Source: Paraburkholderia hospita | Lineage (GTDB): Bacteria; Pseudomonadota; Gammaproteobacteria; Burkholderiales; Burkholderiaceae | Direction: 5' to 3' | Length of the DNA stretch: 64,000 bases | NCBI RefSeq assembly: GCF_002902965.1 | Contig: NZ_CP026108.1 | Span: 558,001-622,000, forward strand | Shown here: positions 47,833 through 56,207 of the stretch, one piece after another | Numbering within the stretch: position 1 is the stretch's first letter | Layout of the letters: every line of letters starts with the position of its first letter | Made by a program: the position numbers and the translations under genes | Notes under the pieces: generated by a model | Databases searched by the model: none | What the model saw: the letters and a program-made list of their open reading frames with translations, nothing else | Told to the model about the DNA's origin: nothing

Positions 47833-49740
47833 CTACTTTGCCATCATCAGATCGGTCTTCTCGGGTTCCCGCCTCGTCCTGGAGGCCGCAGATTGACCGA
47901 TCGCGGGCAGGGGGAATGCGGGCAAAAGCGCTGGACCAACGCTGCTACCGACCCCGGCAATGTTTTGCTGTGGCGCCCAACTATTGCCGTCGAAGGTGGA
48001 GAACCAGATGCCCTGGTCACCCTCGATTCCCTTCCAGGCCATGTAGAGCAGATCCTCGTAAACCGCAAGAGATGGCCCAACGCTGGTGCCGATCCCAGCG
48101 ATGTTCTCCTGAGGTGCCCAGTTGTTACCATCGAAGGTGGAGAACCAGATCCCCTGGTCACCTTCGATTCCCTTCCATACCATGTTCAGAAGACCATCAT
48201 AGGCCGCAAGAGCAGGTCCCACGCTGGTGCCGACACCTGCGATGTTCTGCTGCGGCGCCCAGTTGTTGCCATCGAAAGAAGAAAACCAGATGCCCTGATC
48301 ACCCTCGATTCCTTTCCACACCATATACAGAAGACCATTGAAAACCGCGAGCGACGGCCCGACGCTGGTTCCGATGCCGGGAATGTTTTGCTGTGGCGCC
48401 CAGGTGCTCCCGTCGTAGGTCGTGAACCAGATGCCCTGATCACCCACGACGCCCTTCCAAGCCATATAAAGCAGGTCGTTGTAGACAGCAAGCGATGGTC
48501 CGACGCTTGTACCTACGCCGGGGACTTGCTGTTGGGGATTGCCATCGAACTTGATGAACCAGATGCCCTGGTCACCCTCGATGCCTTTCCAGGCCATGTG
48601 GATCTGCGTGGTCTCGGTAAAAGAATCAAAGAAGTTGTAGGAGGCCAGCGCCGGCCTGAAGCTCGTGCCAATTCCCGCCACGTTCTCTTGTGGTGCCCAG
48701 CCACCACCGAAATCAGTCGAGAACCAGATGCCCTGATCGTCCTGTACACCTTTCCACGCCATGAACAGCGGTGACGGCGAGTACGCACAGGCACTGCCGG
48801 GCGCGGGACAGGTGGTTGCGGATGCTGGTTGGACAATCGCGTTGATGAAGAAGCTGTAGGCGAAAGCAGGAGGCAACGCCTGAGAAGTCTGCATATAGGC
48901 ACCCCGCTCGTCGAAATAGTCCAGATAGACGGTCTGGCAGTTCGGACCGCAGGCATCGCAAACCTCCGGATTTTGGCCATCTACTCGGGGATCGACCGCC
49001 ATTTCTGCAATTTCATGGCTCAGCACCTGGGCGTAGAGGTTGCCGCGGTCGTCGATAGTGAGGTTCTGCCCGAAAGTATTGACGAAACAATAAGGCACGT
49101 TGGCAAGTCCGTGGTAGCCGCCGATGCCCTGAGCCGGATCTGCATCGGTGTTGACGATCGAGGTCGGATTGAGAATCACGACACAGGCGTTCGACGGCAA
49201 GCCATTATCCGAGACAAACTGGTTTACCCAGCCCTGAAGCTGGGCATCGTTGTAAAGGGCTGTCGGGAGCGTCACCGCGAAATCGATCGGATCGCTTGAC
49301 ACGCCAATGCTGTTCGGGCCGTACTGTGTCGCATATTCCGAGATCGGAACCGATGCTTTAAGCGCATAGTCGATGGCAGTCTGCACGTCCGCACTGCTGA
49401 CTTCGAGAACCGCATTATTCTGATCCTGGATCGTAAAGAGGATATGGGCGAAGGAGAGAACACCGCTGAAAAGCGCATCAACTGCCGTATTGCCGCTCTC
49501 GGGAAATTCCGACGGGCCGATCATTGCTGCCAGACGCGGGTTGCGCATCAGGGCGGCGCGTCTGTCTGGCCGATGAAGCTGCGCGAGTATTCGGATTGGG
49601 ATGATGCTGCCGAACCCGCCAGTAGGCTCCTTTCGCGGCATCACGTGCGGCGCGATTTTCTGCAGGTGCCTGGCGTTCTTGAGCGCCCTTGTAGCCGAGA
49701 CGCGCACTGATGATGGTGGCTGGAACTCCGTGGCTTTCAT
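47833..49740 (-). CDS. Putative HEIAE metallopeptidase with six propeller-like repeats
   Basis: 635 residues. The N-terminal half (about 1-310) contains YAQVLSHEIAEMAVDPRVDG, a zinc-binding-type helix (HEIAE) also seen in uncharacterised bacterial and fungal proteins. It is followed by Cys-rich EVCDACGPNCQTVYLD. The C-terminal half has six repeats of about 45 residues: (L/I)xMxWKGxxGDQGIWF..(F/Y)DG..WAPQ.N(I/V).G(I/V)GTSVGP.LA.Y, typical of seven-bladed-type sugar-binding propellers. No signal peptide is seen. GGAGGG precedes ATG 49740. It heads a four-gene operon with the amylase, PQQ-propeller and membrane genes. Confidence 0.8.
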   Translation of the reverse strand: MKATEFQPPSSVRVSATRALKNARHLQKIAPHVMPRKEPTGGFGSIIPIRILAQLHRPDRRAALMRNPRLAAMIGPSEFPESGNTAVDALFSGVLSFAHILFTIQDQNNAVLEVSSADVQTAIDYALKASVPISEYATQYGPNSIGVSSDPIDFAVTLPTALYNDAQLQGWVNQFVSDNGLPSNACVVILNPTSIVNTDADPAQGIGGYHGLANVPYCFVNTFGQNLTIDDRGNLYAQVLSHEIAEMAVDPRVDGQNPEVCDACGPNCQTVYLDYFDERGAYMQTSQALPPAFAYSFFINAIVQPASATTCPAPGSACAYSPSPLFMAWKGVQDDQGIWFSTDFGGGWAPQENVAGIGTSFRPALASYNFFDSFTETTQIHMAWKGIEGDQGIWFIKFDGNPQQQVPGVGTSVGPSLAVYNDLLYMAWKGVVGDQGIWFTTYDGSTWAPQQNIPGIGTSVGPSLAVFNGLLYMVWKGIEGDQGIWFSSFDGNNWAPQQNIAGVGTSVGPALAAYDGLLNMVWKGIEGDQGIWFSTFDGNNWAPQENIAGIGTSVGPSLAVYEDLLYMAWKGIEGDQGIWFSTFDGNSWAPQQNIAGVGSSVGPALLPAFPLPAIGQSAASRTRREPEKTDLMMAK

Positions 49741-50861
49741 GATTGGAACCCTCCTGATTGAACTGTTGCCATAGACGCTCGTACTACGTTTCCGTAGGTC
49801 GGCGCAGATCGCTTCGCATTGCTATCCCGCGATGAGGGATCGGTGGGCATAGCAAGTCTGCCCAGAGTCACGGCGCCGGCGAGGCGCATCCCAGGAGGAT
49901 ATGTACGTCGACGGCCATCGCAGAGAATTTGCAGGTCGAATCGTGCGACCATACCCTGTACGGCGTTGCCCAGCGTGCACTTGATCGGGCGGAGTCTCCG
50001 TCGTCGTCGCGTGCATAACTGATCTCCAAATCCTCACCACTTTTGATGGATCTGGCTAGAATGCGAGGCTACCCATGTTGGGCTGATGCAAACATCGATA
50101 CAACGTTCATTCACTTAATTGGATATCGAGTGCGTGAATGTCGCGAAGTATAGGAGAACATCTGTCGTTTCCAAGTCGTTTTTTTGATGTACCGTTCGTC
50201 GAACGGATATCGATCTGACATGTCCGCTACGAGTAGTCAGTACGATGTTATTTCCGTGGCTTGACAATGGCCGCAACACGTCAGTCTGCATACCATCGTG
50301 CAGCGTGCTGAAGAAAATAAGGTTCAAGGCGGAGAAACTGTCGCCTCCGCTCGCTATCAATCAAGAAACAATGTGATCGCAGCGCCCGCATTATGTCCCC
50401 GCTACACCTTCGCCCGGAATGATTTAAATAAGCCCAAACAGCACCGCGCGTCAAATCGCCACCCAAGCCACTCGATATCTGACGGACAACCTCGAATCGC
50501 TGCACACGTAAAGGTAAACGGTTGGCGTCGATCAAATTGGAAACGAGACGATATATCCTCCAACTGCATCCGTCAAAACGTCGCCCTCTCTTCGTTGACT
50601 CGCACGGCTTCGACAACAAGGCAGGCCTTCTGATGCAGACGGCGTCCTCCGATACAGTGTGGACTCAGATAATTGGCCACGACCGACCGTGTTACTTGAG
50701 ACTCCAGCACGGTTTCAGAAAACTAAACGAACCGCTTAAGGTATGCTTAAATTCATGCGATTTCTCTATTCGGACAATGCCTTTCTTTGACGAGCGGCAC
50801 CACTTATTTCTTGAGGAACATAGGCTTCAGTGTCCCAATGTCATCACCCTATAATGGTGCG
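49741..50861. other. Leader and upstream region of the four-gene operon
   Basis: Contains the operon promoter (50147-50174), so the transcript would have a leader of about 400 nt. Other frames (for example 50522-50854, plus) have no support. Confidence 0.5.
50147..50174 (-). promoter_or_regulatory. Promoter of the metallopeptidase/amylase operon
   Basis: On the minus strand TTGGAA (50174-50169) and TATACT (50152-50147) are separated by 16 bp. The sequence TCTCCTATACTTCGCGACAT around the -10 box is repeated almost exactly upstream of the S10 peptidase gene. Confidence 0.65.
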
Positions 50862-51089
50862 CTATCCTCCACCGCTGCTCAGACTCGTTGATGCAATTGG
50901 GCCGCTCGGTGCCTCTGCTACTGTCACGCGACGATTGACGTTCGCGAATCCATGCGACGTAAAGTTGAAGCGGATCCGTCCTGCAACAAGCAGAGAATTG
51001 AAATCCTGTTCACTGTCAACCGTGACGCAGTAGGGCGGTACAGCACATTGAGGCTTTCGCCGTGGAAAATCACCATGATTGTCTCGCAC
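50862..51089 (-). CDS. Small beta-rich hypothetical protein
   Basis: The frame reads CAVPPYCVTVDSEQDFNSLL and GRIRFNFTSHGFANVNRRVT, ending SLSSGGG at 50862. The alternating hydrophobic pattern suggests a small beta-sheet protein of about 70-80 residues. GAGGAGG lies upstream (51100-51106), but in the best-placed ATG frame the reading stops after eight codons; GTG 51089 is the likely start. It directly follows the S53 peptidase remnant on the same strand. The family is not recognised. Confidence 0.45.
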   Translation of the reverse strand: MRDNHGDFPRRKPQCAVPPYCVTVDSEQDFNSLLVAGRIRFNFTSHGFANVNRRVTVAEAPSGPIASTSLSSGGG

Positions 51090-51152
51090 TTGCCATGTTT
51101 TCCTCCTCACGGATGATGATGCAAGTCACGAAGTCGCCACAGGCGATGCAGA

Positions 51153-51456
51153 TCACACAGACGATGCAGGTGACGGTGCAGGCGTGGTCGACGACAGGGT
51201 TGCCCTGATCGCATCCGGTAGAGCCTGCCCATCCGGCGTGCCCCATCCCGATACCGCGTCGTATCCGGGACCGGCGATAACCGCCTACACTCGCCCATCT
51301 TGCTCTCGGTCGACGAGAGGACATCGACAAGGTGACGCAGGTTCCCGCTCGCGTGCGCGTAATTGAAGAGCTTGACACCTGCTCGCGCCTGAGCTTCAGC
51401 GTCACTTCAATGACGCCATGCGCAATGGCCTGCGCCAGTTCTTTTGCGCCAGGCAT
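51153..51456 (-). pseudogene. S53 peptidase remnant with internal deletion
   Basis: From ATG 51456 the frame reads MPGAKELAQAIAHGVIEVTL, the prodomain start of a sedolisin-type peptidase (ADPHEVIEVTVRLR in relatives). It then shifts to VIAGPGYDAVSGWGTPDGQA and LPDAIRATLSS, which is the family C-terminus with the calcium-site region. The roughly 400 residues between, including the catalytic Glu, Asp and Ser, are gone. The gene is dead. An intact member of the family lies at 56208. Confidence 0.7.
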
Positions 51457-51542
51457 GACGCGCCTCACTGCCGATCAGCTTGCGATACGATACGTTCACG
51501 ATTGCCTCACTCGGCGATTCTGCTGAATGGTTTGTGAAAGGC

Positions 51543-53153
51543 TCAGTACGGCGTGCGGCTCGAACGTTTGCGATATTTGACGGCGCCAGATATGGCCTTC
51601 TGCTCAGGTTTGATTGCTGCCTTGATCGCCTCAACATGCGCTTCCGCATTTCCGTAAAAGGTCGAGAGATCCGCCTTCATCGCCGTGCGCGACGCATTAT
51701 CGAGATAGACCATATGGCCCGATGGATAATTTTTTGCAGTCAGATTGCTCTGGATCTGCGCGCTATCGAGCGGCATCGTCTGGAAATTGATCAGGGTCTG
51801 GAAAAACGGTGTCACCGCATCGTAATAACCGTTTGCGGAAAACACCCTCAGGTAAGGATTGACGGCCATCGCAGCGGCCAGATCTCCGGCGGTATAGAGA
51901 CTCCCGCCACCGCCCCTTTCCGCGCCCGTAGGATCGACGTGGCTGAAGTTCCAGTTTGCGAAAGCCTGGTCATTCAGGTCCATGAAAGGCGAAATGGATG
52001 TGTATTGCAACTCGTCGTTGAGGTATACGTTCCACATTGCTGTGTAGACGCCGCTCACGGCTGCCATCGTGGGGTCGTTGCCGCCGGAGTCGGGTGAAAT
52101 AAACTCGGCAATGCCAGTGTCTTCGCCCGTCACGCGGCCGTCATATGCGCCGACAGCCAACCCTTCGTCCAGCAGCAGACTCGTCAGGAACGCCGAGCCA
52201 TTTCCCATTGACGGATTGAGCTGCCAGTACTTCAGGACCTCGGGCGGAATGCCGAGCATGTCACTCATCTGTTTGAGGACGTCCGGTGCGACATTGGGGA
52301 AGGCGTTGAACGCCTCAACATAGGACCCCGTCGCAAATGCCTCCACCTGCTCCATGAAGCCGGGCAGATCCGCTGGAGCGGGCGACACGGCGACTTTCTT
52401 GTGGAACCAGGCATCGGCTGCAAAGGTCGGCAGGAGCCCGATCGGGTTGCTCGCCTGCGAGTAATCGAGAATCGACGATTGCAGGACAATACCGTTCAGA
52501 TCAACGCCATCCTCGTGTAGCATCCAGGTGAGCACACAGGTACGCGGTGTTCCATATGATTCTCCAAACAGATATTTCGGAGAATTCCACCGGTTAAAGG
52601 CGGTCAGATAACGCTTGATGAACTGCTTGATACAGGCTGCGTCTTCATCCACGCCCCAGAAATCCTTGTTGGTATGAGGCTCGATCGCCGTCGAGTAGCC
52701 CGTGCCAACCGGATCGATAAACACCAGGTCAGTGAGATCAAGCAGACTGTCCGGGTTGTCTTCGAGCGTATAAGGCGCCGGTGGCGTGAAGTCCGGCATA
52801 CTCGTTTTGATCCGCCTCGGTCCGAAAGAACCCAACAGCAGAAAAACCGACGACGAACCAGGGCCGCCGTTATAGAAAAATGTCACCGGTCGGGTCGATG
52901 GCGTCGCATCGTCGGCCGTGAATGACACGTAGAATAGCTTTGCGCCTGAGCGTGAACTGTACGTATCGGTCGTGACAAGGTGACCAGCTCGCGCCGTATA
53001 GGCGATTGATTTTCCGTTGATATTCAGTGTGTGGTGAGTAATCGCGGCATCTTCATGGGCTTCGCTGATGGAATCGTCCGGGCCGTAACCGTAAGGGGTC
53101 GTGTCGGCAAGGGGTTGATCGGGGGGAACTTCCTTCTTTGCAGTTGTGCTCAT
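51543..53153 (-). CDS. S10 family serine carboxypeptidase
   Basis: 536 residues with an alpha/beta-hydrolase fold. The oxyanion motif NGGPGSSS is at about 95-102, FIDPVGTGYS at about 145-154, and the catalytic serine in FGESYGTPR (S199). The Asp and His are in FSANGYYDAVTP (about D445) and NYPSGHMVYLD (about H480). It removes C-terminal residues from peptides at acidic pH. Most relatives are exported, but the N-terminus (MSTTAKKEVPPDQPLADTTP) has no signal peptide. GGAGA precedes ATG 53153. Its promoter-like sequence matches that of the operon at 44-50 kb. Confidence 0.92.
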   Translation of the reverse strand: MSTTAKKEVPPDQPLADTTPYGYGPDDSISEAHEDAAITHHTLNINGKSIAYTARAGHLVTTDTYSSRSGAKLFYVSFTADDATPSTRPVTFFYNGGPGSSSVFLLLGSFGPRRIKTSMPDFTPPAPYTLEDNPDSLLDLTDLVFIDPVGTGYSTAIEPHTNKDFWGVDEDAACIKQFIKRYLTAFNRWNSPKYLFGESYGTPRTCVLTWMLHEDGVDLNGIVLQSSILDYSQASNPIGLLPTFAADAWFHKKVAVSPAPADLPGFMEQVEAFATGSYVEAFNAFPNVAPDVLKQMSDMLGIPPEVLKYWQLNPSMGNGSAFLTSLLLDEGLAVGAYDGRVTGEDTGIAEFISPDSGGNDPTMAAVSGVYTAMWNVYLNDELQYTSISPFMDLNDQAFANWNFSHVDPTGAERGGGGSLYTAGDLAAAMAVNPYLRVFSANGYYDAVTPFFQTLINFQTMPLDSAQIQSNLTAKNYPSGHMVYLDNASRTAMKADLSTFYGNAEAHVEAIKAAIKPEQKAISGAVKYRKRSSRTPY

Positions 53154-53595
53154 CGCAGATCTCCATACTTATTGCCGGACGCGTCCGCTGTCGGCCTGGA
53201 GCGGAAAAAGCAACGCCCGAACGCGTACCAGGCTGCCGACATGGTCACGTCGAAAACCGTCTTGTGCGTCATCCGTGACACGACGTGCGGTGAGCGATGC
53301 GAAGGGTTCTCACCCTGATCGCGATGATCCGTGATTCGCCGTTGCGACGCTGCCGGTGACGTACACGTCGCGGCGATCGGGATTCAGTTTATTGAAGGTG
53401 TTTTACTTTGTGGATGTCGCGAAGTATAGGAGAGCGTCCCTCGATTCCAAGAGAATTTCGTCAATCTGTGTACTTCATCGTGCAGACAGATAAGGTTCCA
53501 TACTGCCAGTGAACGTAAGCGAAACAGTGCTCACGCGAGTTGCAGTTTTCGCGTTGACTATTGCCTACCGTTGTGGGGTCACTTGATCCGCTTTG
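53154..53595. other. Leader and upstream region of the S10 peptidase gene
   Basis: Contains the promoter at 53423-53450 and a predicted leader of about 260 nt. No gene is supported. Confidence 0.5.
53423..53450 (-). promoter_or_regulatory. Promoter of the S10 peptidase gene
   Basis: On the minus strand TTGGAA (53450-53445), a 16-bp spacer and TATACT (53428-53423) match the boxes and spacing at 50147-50174. The shared flank TCTCCTATACTTCGCGACAT is identical in both. Confidence 0.65.
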
Positions 53596-53887
53596 TCAAG
53601 TTGGCGAGCGTGCGAAATGGACGCGATACACGAAGCCTGCGCCGAACTTTTCGCACCATCGGCGGATCGTCTCGTAGGTCACGGTCACACCGCGCTCAAA
53701 CAGCAACTCCTCAATGTCCCGCAGACTCAGGTTGAACCGGAAATGCGAGCGCACCGCGCAGCTGATCACGACAGCGGCGAAACGGTCACCGTGATAGAGC
53801 GATTTTGTCTTTTTCATCGCGCCATCTTACGCGACTGCGCCGTCAACGTGACAATGCCGTGCCGAGCAATGTTTGTGACACCGTCTC
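53596..53887 (-). pseudogene. IS6-family transposase N-terminal fragment with one end
   Basis: The frame from 53817 reads FNLSLRDIEELLFERGVTVT and YETIRRWCEKFGAGFVYRVH, the N-terminal helix-turn-helix of an IS6-family transposase, and is cut before the catalytic domain. Upstream, GAGACGGTGTCACAAAC (reverse of 53871-53887) looks like the element's terminal repeat. It differs from the IS6 element at 13108, so it is an independent older insertion. Confidence 0.75.
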
Positions 53888-54648
53888 TTAGTTTAATCGC
53901 GCCTGGCTCCCACCCTTCCAAAAGCGTTGCGCGGAGGAATTCAGAATCGAAAGGGTAAAAGGAATTTTCGTCAAACAAACCTGAAGAGATTCTGAAGATG
54001 ACGTGTACCGTTCTGCGAATTGAAAGACGCTACCTGTCTCGGAAAGCTGTATGTCTCAATCTGGCAGACTGCGCCGATCTCAAAGAACCGATTCCAGAGT
54101 AGGCGCGGAGGTGCGGCAACGGCCGCCCCATACCACTCGAGCCAGTGAGCGATTGTGTCCGCAGCAGCATCCACTTGCCCTCGGGAAAGGCGTGCGACAC
54201 GTCGAGTACCGTCGAGCGGCAGTTGCCGCGAACCTTGACGTCGGCAATCGGATTCGCCATCAAAGGGGGAAGTTCTTTTTGCACGTGGCGCTTCAATTGA
54301 GAATATCTCTCAACCTTCAAAAATCATCGCGCGGAGAACCTTAGAATAAAAAGCCATTAAATATGAAAAGCTCTACAGTCGTTTCGGTTATTTAAACAGC
54401 GGAACTTCTAGCTGAACTGCTACCGCAACTATGTGCGGCAGCACTCACTTCTATGCCTCCGACGCGCGATACATGACCTATAACGGATTTCAAAGCTCCA
54501 AAAGCGTGCGCGCCGTGGACGAAACCGACACATTTCGTCGGGTTGAGATGTCTAGCACGTGCTTTCTCTAAGTAGGTTTTCGTTAAAAGTTCTACTCATA
54601 GCTCTCACATATGAATGAGAGCATCCGAACAAGATAGAGGGCCACACG
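53888..54648. other. Intergenic, possibly with a decayed gene
   Basis: Minus-strand frames around 53990-54320 (VKVRGNCRSTVLDVSHAFPE and DTIAHWLEWYGAAVAAPPRL) look coding but lie in different frames and may be one broken gene I cannot name. The right part is AT-rich and holds the palindrome before the next gene. Confidence 0.35.
54601..54622. promoter_or_regulatory. Palindrome upstream of the phosphorylase-like gene
   Basis: GCTCTCA and TGAGAGC form a perfect 7-bp inverted repeat with an 8-bp centre (CATATGAA). It ends 26 bp before ATG 54649 and 13 bp before its GAGGG ribosome site. It could be an operator or a leader hairpin. Confidence 0.5.
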
Positions 54649-55728
54649 ATGAACTCCAGCTTCGACGTCGATGACGTCATCCTTAATTTTGACCCGGCGT
54701 CGCCGCACGCACGTTTTCAGGCCACGACAATGGCTGAACCGTCCGAAGCGCTACCGCGTCCGATTCCATGGCCCGAGGGAACCGCACCAACGCCGGCGCC
54801 TCTTCACGCCTCCCCTGATGAAGCCGACGACTTGACACGCTTTCATGGTTATGATGCCGTCGTGGTCACGTGGACGGCCGCTGAAGCAACTGCACTTGCG
54901 ACGCTTTTCACCCCGGAGTTCCCGACATCTGCATGGTACGAGTACCGGCATGACGTCGAGTCGTACATTCCACTCGTTACCGGCGTAAAAGCTCCGTTCA
55001 ACAGCAATGGAGCTGAAATGGCCCGCTATCGTCACAGCCTTGGATTGTATTTTCCTTGTAAGATCGGCGACGCTCGTGTATTGCTTTTCAAGTCAGGGCT
55101 TCACCTCGACTACGACGGACCGGCAACGCCGGTGAGACGCCTAATGGAGGAGATCGCCCAGGCAATCAAGCCGAGACTCTTCATCACAACGGGGACGGCC
55201 GGCGCAATCGGAAGCGACGTGCGGCTTGGCGATGTCGTTATCGCTGCAAAGGCTCGGTTCGATTGCAGATCGCAGTTTTCGCGGGAACAATGGGCCAATA
55301 GCAGCTATCAGGCTGCAGTCCTGCCCGAGGGAGCACTTGCGGCAATCACGCCCGCGCTCACGTCCGTCAACGCGGCCCCCATCGTAGGTGCGAGGAGTTC
55401 GCCGCAGGTTTTTGCGACCTCTTTTACGACCGTCGTCACCACTGACTTCTTTGCTTTCGACGACTCGACAAACCACTACGAACTAAATGGGCTCGGCCTA
55501 GCCTGCGAGATGGGCGATGCCATGGTCGCCTATGCTCTCCAGTCGATGCCAGACATTCGCTGGTATTCGATACGCAACGCTTCCGATCCGCAGATCCCGA
55601 ATCCGACGAATCAGATCGAACAGGCAAAGCACGTGGCTGCGTCCATCTATATGAAATATGGTGCGCTCACAACCGCTGCCAGCGCGATAGCGACGTGGGC
55701 TGTCATTCACGCCGGTGCAAATCGATAG
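54649..55728 (+). CDS. Nucleoside phosphorylase-like protein
   Basis: 359 residues. After a Pro-rich N-terminus (about 1-60), the alpha/beta domain carries YDAVVVTWTAAEATALATLF, the phosphorylase core LFITTGTAGAIGSDVRLGDV and CEMGDAMVAYALQ. The last matches the substrate-site MExxA region, and IRNASDP matches the R-G-x-S-D motif. It probably cleaves or phosphorolyses a nucleoside or S-adenosylhomocysteine-type substrate. In many bacteria the same fold serves as a nucleosidase effector domain, so a role other than salvage is possible. No signal peptide. Start supported by GAGGG. Confidence 0.75.
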   Translation: MNSSFDVDDVILNFDPASPHARFQATTMAEPSEALPRPIPWPEGTAPTPAPLHASPDEADDLTRFHGYDAVVVTWTAAEATALATLFTPEFPTSAWYEYRHDVESYIPLVTGVKAPFNSNGAEMARYRHSLGLYFPCKIGDARVLLFKSGLHLDYDGPATPVRRLMEEIAQAIKPRLFITTGTAGAIGSDVRLGDVVIAAKARFDCRSQFSREQWANSSYQAAVLPEGALAAITPALTSVNAAPIVGARSSPQVFATSFTTVVTTDFFAFDDSTNHYELNGLGLACEMGDAMVAYALQSMPDIRWYSIRNASDPQIPNPTNQIEQAKHVAASIYMKYGALTTAASAIATWAVIHAGANR

Positions 55729-56207
55729 CTGTATCCTCGTTCTATGTAGGAGCGAGTCGTATTGATTTACGAGTTGGCTCGGGCGGACCGTTTGTCAAGA
55801 ATTCCACATGTGCTCAGCTCATGCCCTCACGGTTCTGCCGCTGCGAGCGCCCTCCCAAGCGCGAGCAGTATACGTGGCGAAGCCTTGATGTCGTGACCAC
55901 TTCGTGTTCTTTCCAGACAAAGCGGACCCTCAGTAAGAGCCCGGAGGTCAAAACGCGGCCCATGGCAATTGGTTTGGTTAGCTACTCGACGGTCGCTTAC
56001 TGATTTTCGAGGTCGAGCTCATGTAAAAATTTATGGGATTTATTCCGTGAAGATCGGGGGCTTCTGGTTCCGCTGTGACAGGTGAATAAATGTCACAAGC
56101 TTGCCGTGCAAGTTGTTTCCATCCTACCCAGTCTGGTTGTAGGGGACCGGCGCCTTGAGTCATTCCAGGACGCAATAGCCCAGACATCCTTTTACGGAGA
56201 TAGCATC
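55729..56207. other. Intergenic between phosphorylase-like and S53 genes
   Basis: No gene is supported. It should hold the promoter of the S53 peptidase gene; the GGAGATAGC ribosome site lies at its right end. Confidence 0.45.

Noticed and set aside
51070..51468. A Cys-rich sequence (ACTVTCIVCVICIACGDFVTC) that looks like a RiPP precursor
   Set aside because: The neighbouring frame encodes the C-terminus of an S53 peptidase (GPGYDAVSGWGTPDG) over the same bases, so the Cys pattern is an out-of-frame shadow.
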